From: Anodontia alba
Lineage: Eukaryota > Mollusca > Bivalvia > Lucinida > Lucinidae
Assembly (NCBI GenBank): GCA_964016985.1
Contig: OZ024828.1
Coordinates: 85,948,308-86,012,307, forward strand
Length of the DNA: 64,000 nt
Direction of reading: 5' to 3'
Shown here: one piece after another, positions 55,455 to 64,000 of the stretch
Numbering within the stretch: the first letter of the stretch is position 1
How the letters are laid out: each line of letters starts with the position of its first letter
Program-made: the position numbers and the translations under genes
The notes under the pieces: generated by a model
Databases searched by the model: none
Told to the model about the DNA's origin: nothing
The model's input: the letters and a program-made list of their open reading frames with translations, nothing else

Positions 55455-56945
55455 AGCCCCCCAACTTTGAAGAAGTTGGAGGGGCAAATTGCTTCTGGGT
55501 CGTTCATGTGTCCGTGCATCTGTTACGCTTTTTGTTGCATAGCATAACTTCTGAACCATGCATGCTGGTGTTTTGAAATTTCATATATGGATTCCTCATG
55601 AAAAAATAGCTGACACATATTTTTTCTCATCAGGATTATGTCCCTTTCCTGAGTTATGGCCCTTTGAAACAAATATGGATGAAATCTTGTCAAAAATATT
55701 GAAGCTAGAGCTTTGAAATCTGGTGAATAGATTGGTAGTGATGAGTAGATGACCTGATTAACTTTTGAATAAATTCTGAAAAATACTTCATGAGTTATGG
55801 TCCTTTGTAATGTTGGGCATTTTTACTTTGAATGCTTTTTTATGCATAGCATAACTTTTGAACCGTGCATGCTAGGATTCTGAAATTTCATGTATGGTTA
55901 CCTTATGAAAAAATAGCTGAGATGTATTTTATTTTACTAATCAGGATTATGCCTCTTTAATGAGTTATGGCCCTTTGAAAAAATTTGGATGAAATCTTGT
56001 CAGCAAATTATCTCAAAAGCCATTTGCTGGAGCCTTGAAACCTGGTGAATAGATTGGTAGTGACGAGTAGATGACATGATTAACTTTTGAATAAATTCTG
56101 AAAAAGTACTTCATGAGAGTTGTGGCCCCTTGTAATTTTGGGCATTTTTACCTTGTCAGCAGAATATCTCAAAACCTGTTGGATCTAGAGCCTTGAAACT
56201 TGGTGAATTGATTGATAATGATGAGTAGACTTGATTTGATTAACTTTTGAATAAATTCTAAAAACTATTTCATGAGTAATGGCCCTTTGTAAATTTGGGC
56301 ATTTTTCCCTTGTCAACAAAATATCTCAAAAACTTTTGAAGCTAGAGCCTAGATGAATAGATTGATAGTGATGAATAGATGACCTGATTCACTTTTGAAT
56401 AAAATTCTGAAAATACTTCATGAGTTATGGCCCTTTTGTAATTTTGGGCATTTTTACCTTGTCAGCAAAATGTCTCAAAAACTGTTGGAGCTAGAGCCTT
56501 GAAACTTGGTGAATTGATTGATAGTGACAAGTAGATGACCTGGTTAACTTTTGAATAAATTCTGAAAAATATTTCATGAGTAATGGTCCTTTGTAAATTT
56601 GGGCATTTTTCCCTTGTCAGCAAAATATCTCAAATACTGTTGGAGTTAGAGCCTCATAACATGATAAATAGATTGGTAGTGATGAGAAGGAAGTTGAAAG
56701 GGCCTATTGCTTCTGGGCATGAGTAATGGCCCTTTGTAAATTTGGGCATTTTTCCATGTCAGCAAAATATCTCAAAAACTTTTGGAGCTAGAGCTTCATA
56801 ACTTGATGAATAGATTGGTAGTGATGAGAAGATGGCCAGATTAACTTCTGAATAAATTCTGAAAAATATTTCATGAGTTATGGCCCTTTGTAGATTGGGC
56901 CATTTTTAGCTTGTATTATCTTTAGAGGCAAGCATGTGGTTGGGG
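55455..56945 (+). mobile_element. Array-bearing element, about 155-bp units
   Basis: Opens with a hairpin CCCCCCAACTTTGAAGAAGT / GTTGGAGGGGC. About eight units carry TTCATGAGTTATGGCCCTTT and GAGTAGATGACCTGATTAAC. 55151-55454 is plain intron with GTAATGTACAATGCAGTGC remnants; 56946-57210 likewise. Confidence 0.8.
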
Positions 56946-57212
56946 CATAGTGTTTTACAAACACAATTTCTAGTTTCAATTTAAGGTTTGTCAGTCTATG
57001 TGATTTAGATATTCCTAGAGAAAAATAGTTGAACTATTTGCAAATAGTGGAGACACTTATCCACTGTTTGCCAGTTACCCTTTTAGGGGTCTCCAGACTA
57101 CAATCGGTTAGTGACCCCAAAGGACCAGAAAATATAAACTACACAAAAGTGAAATACAGGGAGGTATTATTGCATTTACCACACACAACATAAAATAAAA
57201 ATAAATAGATTC

Positions 57213-57400
57213 TTAACCCTTCTCTTGCTGAACACATCATGCCCTGTCTTAGCAAACAGTGTAGAAGTCAACTGATCTGGACCTGCACTGTTTGTCATTA
57301 AATATATGAATTCTATCAAAAACCCAGATCAAGTAATCTGATTGGCTGGAAATTAGAAGTGGGCATGGCATCTTAATTTATTCAGCATGACAAGGGTTAA
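57213..57400. mobile_element. Family E MITE copy 7
   Basis: TTAACCCTTCTCTTGCTGAA and TTCAGCATGACAAGGGTTAA, TTAA flanks. Part of the left core arm deleted. Confidence 0.88.
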
Positions 57401-57629
57401 AAGATAGATGGATGAAAGAAATGCATAGCAAACTCATTTTCTACAAAAAGAAAAAAAAAAATGTCTCAAACTTTGTAAACTGACACATACATTACTTTGG
57501 ATATTTGTGTATGATAAACAAGCAGTTTAGGATTAACTGGTTCTCAAAATATTGAACCAGCACAATGTTTCAGAAGGATCACTTAATAATCCTTGATAGC
57601 TCTGAGAAGTAAATTTCATCTGTCTATTT

Positions 57630-57830
57630 TGGGCTAATTCAGCAGATGACAAACTGGTGATATCTTATTTTTCTAAGAAAAAAAAAAGGCTTTGCCATTT
57701 CTTGTAAATTGAGGAGACAATTTGCATGAAATGTCAAAATCTATTTTCTGGGAAAAATAAGAAAAAGTATTTTAAAATGTCATCTGCTGAAATTTTTACC
57801 CAGCATGCAAAGCATTAAGCAAAAATTTCA
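57630..57830. mobile_element. Family C MITE
   Basis: GGGCTAATTCAGCAGATGAC left, GTCATCTGCTGAAATTTTTA right; TTGCATGAAATGTCAAAATC arm. Confidence 0.78.
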
Positions 57831-58074
57831 GAACGCTTTTATGCTAGTTCTCTGGTATAAAAAAAAAAGTCTTGAAATTGAGTCCTTGACTTCGTTTGTT
57901 GCTGGTTTATTTTTGTCATCCATATCCATAAAATGTATTCTGAAAGTCAAGCTGAATAAACAAACCTCTCCCTAACCCTTAACCCATGAAAGACTGAATA
58001 AACTCTGTCACACTATATATTGGAAGAGTCCATTTTTGATTTTAGGTATGTCAGGCTATATTATATAGATATTC

Positions 58075-58205
58075 CTAAAGAAAAATGGTTGAACTATTTG
58101 CAAACAGTGGAGACCCTGAACAGATGCCACAGAATGCAGCATCTGATCTGGGTCTGCAATGTTTGCCAGCTACCCGTTTAGGGGTCTTCAGTCTTGAATG
58201 GGTTT
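58075..58205. mobile_element. Family D MITE
   Basis: GCAAACAGTGGAGACCC and complement around GATGCCACAGAATGCAGCAT. Confidence 0.7.
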
Positions 58206-58400
58206 AAAGCATCATGCAAAGTTTGTAGCAGATGACATTCTAATTTTTTTTTTGTTTATTTCTTTGAGAAAATAAGGCTTGGCATTTGAAATGTTAGGTA
58301 TTTTTTTCTCTGAGAAATAGAAAAAAAAAAAAAAAAAAAATATTATATTATATATATTTCTGAATGTCGTCTGCTGTTTTGCTATAGATGCATTAAGGGA
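58205..58400. mobile_element. Family C MITE, shortened
   Basis: AGCAGATGACATTC left, TGTCGTCTGCTG right; inner arms mostly replaced by poly-A and (TA)n. 58401-58840 plain intron. Confidence 0.55.
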
Positions 58401-58844
58401 TAACTGATTTGATGTACTTGAAGAAAACTACTTTTTGTTTGTTTGGAGCACTGCCTTGTTTGAAATTAATTTCAACATATTGTCTTATGTTTAATTCTCA
58501 AATGTATTATCACAGGAAATGCCGATTTTGCATTGATTTGGTTTGGAGTTACGATGTTTGATACCTATTGATGGCATTTGTGTTTATTTTCTGTCCATTT
58601 TGTTTTGAATCAGACAGAAAGAAATTGTCTGTGTTTGTGAATGTGTAGACTACTTTTCAAAACTAACTTTGTACTTCACTACATGTATAGTCAAAACACC
58701 ATACACTGTATCCATTATTTCACATTATAGTTACTAAGATACTATATGCTTGCAAATTATAACATTATAGCTACACCACCACCTCTTTGAAACACTACTG
58801 CTGCATTCAAAGCAAAAATCATGTTGCTAAACAGCCATGTTGTA

Positions 58845-59010
58845 TCTGAACAGAAATGCATAGATTATATAGAAGAATGGCCATAAATGGTCATGTTTCT
58901 ATATAATGTATGCACTTGTCTTTGGATATTGTTTGCAAACAAAAATGAATAGATTCTATAGAAAAATGACCATAAATGGTCATTTTTCTATATAGTAAAC
59001 ACTTTTGTTT
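58845..59010. mobile_element. Two family N foldbacks side by side
   Basis: GCATAGATTATATAGAAG / complement (58850-58920) and GAATAGATTCTATAG, AAAAATGACC / complement (58935-59005). 59011-59328 plain intron. Confidence 0.75.
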
Positions 59011-59328
59011 GCTTATGATTCATCTGTAAACTTCATTATATCCAAAATAATGCTCTAATGAACTGTGTTATAAAGAGGTTCTTGTGTACTATAAATGTGT
59101 ACATATGCAGTAAACCATTTCATCTTACAAGTGAAAAAGAATGACACCATAAGGTATAAAGTTCTTTTATATTTAGAGTCCTGAACATTTGATTTCTCTG
59201 TCTAAGTTTCAGAATCAAGAGTTTAAATTCTAACATACCAGTATTAAAGTTAAATTTCATTTTAACTTTAAGCAGTCTCTGGGCAAAATCAGCAGACAAC
59301 TAATTGATTTCAGAAATAATTTCATGCT

Positions 59329-60446
59329 GGGCCCAGTTGTTCAAAGCCTCGTTAGCTTAACAAGCTTGTTAATGTCAAACTCGTTAATTGTTGTAGCTAA
59401 GGTATTTTCAAATACCGTATACAGGCATGTACTACCCGCACTTCTTTCACTCATGACAAAGAGATGTGGTTAATGCATCTGAACAATAATTTCAGGGATT
59501 TTTTATTCCATGAAACTTGGTGTGTATTGTGACATTTTCCCATTATTATGCCATGCAAGGGAGAGCAAAGTAAGTCATGTATGGTATGCATATTCATGTT
59601 TGTACCTACCAGTATGTTAATTATGCAAAGTGTCTCTCTGAAGCCTGCTGGGAATTCCATTAATCATTCATTCATTTAATTGTTTTGATTCGGTCAGCCA
59701 TTTTTTATTTGTCACGTGGATGGTTGCATTCCGTATAGTAAAGCTAATGGGTACTTACCGGTATATGACGCCGAAGACCAGCAGCAACAAGGGCATGATT
59801 AATTATGGTATTGAGTGCATAAGTCAGTAGTAATTATCTCTCTTAGAAGGAAAATCAAAGATGCCTATGATCAGCCACGTGCGTCAGGCCTGACAGTAAA
59901 CATCATTAAGGATATTTACGTAAATGGAAATAATGAACAGGTTAGCTGATTTAATAACGGAACTAAATTACAATTTATTGTTTTGAGCTTTTAACAGAAT
60001 TAAATATTGAACAATACAGAAAAAAAAAATCTGGACTGATAGGCTAATAATATCGAAAATGATAGATGCACTTTTTTTTTGCATTCGAACATAAGAAAAA
60101 AAAAAAAAAAAAAAGAAGAAAAAAAAATTGTAAATTTGATGGCCCTTTCTCTGTTCAAGACCCCAACTGTTTTAGCATTTTCTTGATGCAGGTTTTACAT
60201 CCCAAATTAATTTTTTTCTCAGGGATTTGAGCTTACATATAGGGTGCGGGTTTTATACAACTACGGGTAGTACATGCTTGTATATGGTACATTGATATTT
60301 TGCTGCAAAATGTAAGTAGCTTTTACAATGCAAAAGCTACTCACATTTTTTCAGCAAAAAATATCAATGTATTTGCCATATTTCAAGATAGAAATTTTAA
60401 GGTCAAGTTAGCTAACAACTTTGTTAAGTTGTCAACAACTGGGCCC
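59329..60446. mobile_element. Foldback MITE, family A copy 6, interrupted
   Basis: GGGCCCAGTTGTTCAAAGCC at the left, CAACAACTGGGCCC at the right; central hairpin AAGCTACTCACATTTTTTC present near 60310-60355. A TA-flanked element occupies 59415-60287. Confidence 0.88.
59415..60287. mobile_element. Nested TA-flanked transposon with 24-bp TIR
   Basis: Left end CCGTATACAGGCATGTACTA; right end reads, on the minus strand, CCATATACAAGCATGTACTA, followed in both by CCCG (22 of 24 match). TA dinucleotides lie just outside (59413-59414, 60288-60289), as in Tc1/mariner-type insertion. About 870 bases, no transposase ORF, poly-A/T tracts near 60090. Confidence 0.82.
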
Positions 60447-60493
60447 AAATTGTCTTCTAAGGAGATATTAAATATTATTAAGTCTGTTCACCA

Positions 60494-60737
60494 GGGCCCA
60501 GTTGTTCAAAGCTAACGACATCGTTAGTTAACGATTCGTTAAAATTTACATCGAGTGATACACAAATATGCTGAAATTTTTTGCTGAAAAAAATGTTAGT
60601 AGCTTTTGCAATGCAAAAGCTACTCACATTTTTCAGCAAAAAATATCAGAATAATGTGTATTGAATCTGCTAAAACAGTTAACGAAATGACCCTTAACGA
60701 GCTCGTTAAGCTAACGACGCTTTGAACAACTGGGCCC
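60494..60737. mobile_element. Foldback MITE, family A copy 7
   Basis: GGGCCCAGTTGTTCAAAGC and complement GCTTTGAACAACTGGGCCC; central arms intact. Only 47 bases separate it from copy 6. Confidence 0.92.
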
Positions 60738-61540
60738 AGCATGTAACATGCAACACTGCTCATACCTCCTAGCCTATGGTTAAGTGATATTCTATTTTCA
60801 AATAAATTCAATGCACTAAACCTTGTTTAGTGGGAAAAATGAGAAAAATATTCCAAAATGTTCTTTGTGAAAATTTTGACCCATCATGCTAAGTGTTAAA
60901 TTTTGCAGGAATGTAACTGAACAATGAATAAGCCATGTACCGTTTGGTTTTAAAGTGTGATTTCACTGTTGGGAAGGAAAATGTTTCACTCATGTAATAG
61001 ATACAAGAGGCAAGAAATTTTATTATGTGTCAGTTTCATATAACATATAACATTAGCTCATGAGCTATTTTCCGACAAAAAATACTGAAGTATTGTGTAT
61101 TCGTCCTCAAATCTTTGTAGAACCAAAGTACTGTTTGGGTTGCCATCCTTACATGTGTTTTCATTTACAAATTGTATTGTTTCTGACCTCGAAAAAACAT
61201 TCATAAGCATTCAGGTACTTGTATGTTGTTTATTTGTCAAATAAAGCAGCCAGGGTACAACATTTCCGACATGATTGTGACCAGCAAAGACTCAGATCAG
61301 CCTGCATAGTTGTCTGTAGATGTTTTGGATCCTTGGCTACCAACGGAGTGCCCTGTGAAGATTCTGCTCAGACTGCATGGATGTGCGGTGCTGATCTGAG
61401 TCTTTGCTGGGTGTTCATGCAATATTGTAGGAAATGCTGTGTCCCGTCTCATTAATTATCTGTTAAAATAAATATGTGTGGTAAAAAATGTCTGTTACAT
61501 AAATAAAATTGGTGGCATAGTACAAGGATACTAATTCTGT
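60738..61540. repeat. Intron with a loose foldback
   Basis: A half family C element near 60830-60900 (GGAAAAATGAGAAAAATATT). Inverted CAGCAAAGACTCAGATCAGC (61283) and GATCTGAGTCTTTGCTG (61393). Remainder unassigned. Confidence 0.5.
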
Positions 61541-61543
61541 CGT

Positions 61544-61762
61544 TTAACCCTTAAAATGCCAAACACAACAATTGTCATCTGCTTTGTCTTCTGTCGGTTA
61601 CTTTAAAAGTCATTGTTGCAAACAGTGTGGACCCAGATCAGACTGCTCCTCTAGGAGCCTATATGCCAAAAGTATGTTTGAAAAGTTTGCAATAAGATGC
61701 AGCAGATGACATAAACAGATGAGATGTTAAGATGTGATTTTTCTTGGCATCTTAAGGGTTAA
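61544..61762. mobile_element. TTAA-flanked foldback MITE
   Basis: TTAACCCTTAAAATGCCAA left, TTGGCATCTTAAGGGTTAA right. Sister of 10775-11020, but one arm of its central hairpin is deleted. Confidence 0.85.
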
Positions 61763-61810
61763 AATGAATCTGATCAATAAATTTTAACAGATCAAGTTAG
61801 TTCAACTTAC

Positions 61811-62005
61811 ATAACGCTTGCCATGCTGAATAAAGTAAGATTCCATGCAGACTTCTAATTGTCAGCCAATCAGATCCCTTTATCCAGGTTGTTGATACAA
61901 ATTCACATACTGAATGACAAACAGTGGAGACCAGATGAGTTGGCTTCTGGATTGACACTGTGTGCAAAGGCAGCGCATATCTGGGTTCAGCAGGACCAGG
62001 GTGAA
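61811..62005. mobile_element. Family E MITE copy 8, eroded
   Basis: AACGCTTGCCATGCTGAATA and GGTTCAGCAGGACCAGGGTG; TTAA flanks lost by mutation. Confidence 0.75.
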
Positions 62006-62212
62006 GTCTTAAAAATCAAGCAAAAACCAAAAAAAAAAAAATAGAGCAGATATAGATGAGACATCTTCCTCCAGTTATGAAAATATAAGCCAGGTGTTTC
62101 AGAAACTAAATGTCTTGTTTTAATGTAGTGCTATACTAACAAGACTTGGTAGAGTTTGGTGGGAGTGTTTTATTTGACTACTTGTACCTGTTCTCACCGG
62201 TGTTTGTGTCTG

Positions 62213-62418
62213 TTAACCCTTCTTTTGCTGAACACATCATGCCCTTTCTTAGCAATAGTGTAGATCCAGATAAGTTGGCTTCTGAAGAAGCCAACTGACC
62301 TGGATCTGCACTGTTTGTCATTAAATATATGGATTTCTATCAAAAACCCAGATCAGGTAATCTGATTGGCTGGAAATTAGAAGTAGGCGCGGCAATTAAT
62401 CAGCAAGGCAAGGGTTAA
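62213..62418. mobile_element. Family E MITE copy 9
   Basis: TTAACCCTTCTTTTGCTGAA and CAGCAAGGCAAGGGTTAA; core GTTGGCTTCTGAAGAAGCCA. Directly followed (62418-62490) by the left end of a family P MITE. 62491-62840 plain intron. Confidence 0.9.
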
Positions 62419-62844
62419 TGGGAATTGATACAATTTCAGGGGAGACATTTGTGAAAATTATTTTTGCCCCCTTCTGGAAAATCTACCAAGTGTAGCAAGT
62501 GCCCCTAAAGTATTTAACTTGCCACATTGCAAGTAAAGTACATGTTACCATAATAATGTTTTGTAAGCCATCTTTTACACAGGTAACTCTTACCTTTACT
62601 TGGAACTTATTTGTTTGTTTGACTTCCTAGAATGTGGATAGTGTATTTGAGAGTTTAGACAAATCTTGATATTTCAGTGTGATTAAAGTAATATGGTAGG
62701 AGTTTCACAAAGCATATGTTTTGTCATGACTTTTTTTTAGTGTGTAAAAAGTTATATATAGTTCATGTGTACATTATCTTAGCATATAAAGGAACATTAC
62801 ACAATTTTCTACCCATTTCTATTTTACTGTCATTTAATATGAGC

Positions 62845-63060
62845 TACAGTATTTACCGTAAGTATTCGGACAAAAAGGCCAGAGCAAACAGTGTAGACTC
62901 AGATGAGACGCCGCAGAATGCGGCGTCTCATCAGGGTCTACACTGTTTGCCGATCATCCAGCAATTTTTAGACCGACAATGGGTAGTAAATTGTACGTTA
63001 AAATTTTAGAACAAGTGAGGTGAGGTGTCCGAATACTTAGGGTAAACATGGTACATCGAT
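62845..63060. mobile_element. Family D MITE, best-preserved copy
   Basis: Hairpin 62884-62951: GCAAACAGTGTAGACTCAGA with its near-perfect complement; centre GACGCCGCAGAATGCGGCGTC. Flanks TACCGTAAGTATTCGGAC and GTCCGAATACTTAGGGTA are also inverted. Confidence 0.88.
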
Positions 63061-63099
63061 GGAAAAAGTGAAGAGTCAAGACAAGAATAGCATCCAGAA

Positions 63100-63220
63100 A
63101 ATATTTTTTTATCATTTCTCCATGAAAACATACATTGTTAATATTCATTAGATATTCATTAGAAGTGCCTTGCCGAGGTACTTCTAATGAGTGCCCACAC
63201 AAAGTTTTCGAGGAAATGTG
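63100..63220. mobile_element. Family B MITE, degenerate
   Basis: ATATTCATTAGAAGTGCC and complement ACTTCTAATGAGTGCCC; ATATTCATTAG is duplicated at the left arm. 63221-63808 shows no clear element. Confidence 0.65.
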
Positions 63221-63807
63221 TAGCATATCCCTGGACAGACCAGAATATACAGCATCTGACTCATCTGCAGAGCTGATAGATAACTAATGAAAGCAAAGTC
63301 ACCTACCAAAATCTAAGTTTAAAGGCTAGACAAACATATTTCACACAGACTTTACCTGTACAATTTAAAGGTCTGTACAGTTTAAAGGTATTTTGTCATG
63401 TTATAAAGGTATTTTGTCTAAGATAAATTAACCGTTATCCATATGGGCATGGTTATGTATGTTCTATGGAGGACTCAGTGATGTTATAAGGGAATTATTT
63501 TGGCATAAAATATGTACATAAGGAAATTGTAATGGAGTGACTTTCTTTAAGTGATATGTTATTTCGGAAAGGACTGTCACATTGTTAAAATTGTAACTTC
63601 TAGAAAGCAGCTTGATTTCAAGCAAAATTGTATTGCAATTATTCAACTAGGGCTTGAGTCATCTGAAAGTTTCTCTCCCAGTGCCAGTTTTCAAGACGTT
63701 TATACATTCAATTTCTGCTGATTCAGCTCATGTCGTGTAATATAGAATACGGATGCTTTTACACCACAAAAACATGCCTATATAATGTTGACTCCCTTAA
63801 ACCCCAC

Positions 63808-64000
63808 TTTTTAGCTCACCTTAGCTATGCTCAGGATGAGCTATTGTGATCACTTTTCGTCCGTCGTCCGTCCGTGCGTCCGTCCGTTAACATTTTCAAA
63901 TGACTTCTCGTCTGAAGCCGCTGAGCCAATTTTGCTCAAATTTCATATGGAGCCTCCTTAGGGTGAGGGAATGAAAGATTGCTAAAATGGTCGCGGTCCG
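63808..64000 (+). mobile_element. Start of an M-type array element, cut by the window end
   Basis: TTTTTAGCTCACCTTAGC and complementary GCTCAGGATGAGC, then CGTCCGTCGTCCGTCCGTGC, then the first unit GACTTCTCGTCTGAAGCC. Confidence 0.8.

Overview
The window is animal nuclear DNA: intron-rich, AT-rich and packed with short mobile elements. The repertoire (foldback MITEs, tRNA-headed SINEs, elements with CCGT-type microsatellites and satellite-like arrays, a LINE with a PHD-like finger) suggests a bivalve mollusc, probably heterodont. The species is inferred, not shown.

One protein-coding gene is recognisable, on the + strand: the middle of CAPS/CADPS (calcium-dependent secretion activator), which primes dense-core vesicles for regulated exocytosis. 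Nine exons (2572-2708, 4424-4599, 6470-6664, 8667-8803, 13701-13888, 16504-16605, 20614-20677, 23784-23907, 40631-40737) join in frame into 1230 nt, or 410 codons. They run from the end of the C2-domain region through the PH domain into the start of the Munc13-homologous region. All junctions are GT-AG and their phases agree. The 5' and 3' ends of the gene lie outside the window. The last 23 kb appears to be one intron, because no further CAPS exon could be found there.

The rest is intron filled with repeats. 0-2.5 kb: LINE 3' end and a CAACAGCCACCT array. 2.8-8 kb: elements with internal arrays, GC-rich hairpin, SINE. 8.8-12.2 kb: nested foldback MITEs. 12.6-16.4 kb: short arrays, a decayed LINE and a 178-bp array. 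19.5-26.9 kb: element arrays, duplicated splice-donor segments, two adjacent SINEs, a 150-bp satellite. 27-31.6 kb: two near-identical 2-kb repeats. 31.6-34.9 kb: foldback elements and a 165-bp array. 35-43 kb: MITEs and a (GT)n tract. 43.6-46.3 kb: the 150-bp satellite again, inverted. 46.8-48.7 kb: a multi-layer nest. 49-50.1 kb: a TIR element carrying an array and a foreign insert. 50.2-57 kb: minisatellites. 57-64 kb: more MITEs, a TA-flanked insertion inside another MITE, and the start of another array element.

I see no prokaryotic system, CRISPR array, rRNA or free-standing tRNA gene. The best candidates for new biology are structural: copies of an exon end with its 5' splice site repeated downstream of exon 7, inverted satellite arrays bracketing an in-frame exon pair, and layered TTAA and TA insertions. 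All coordinates of repeats were read by eye; those marked approximate may be off by tens of bases.
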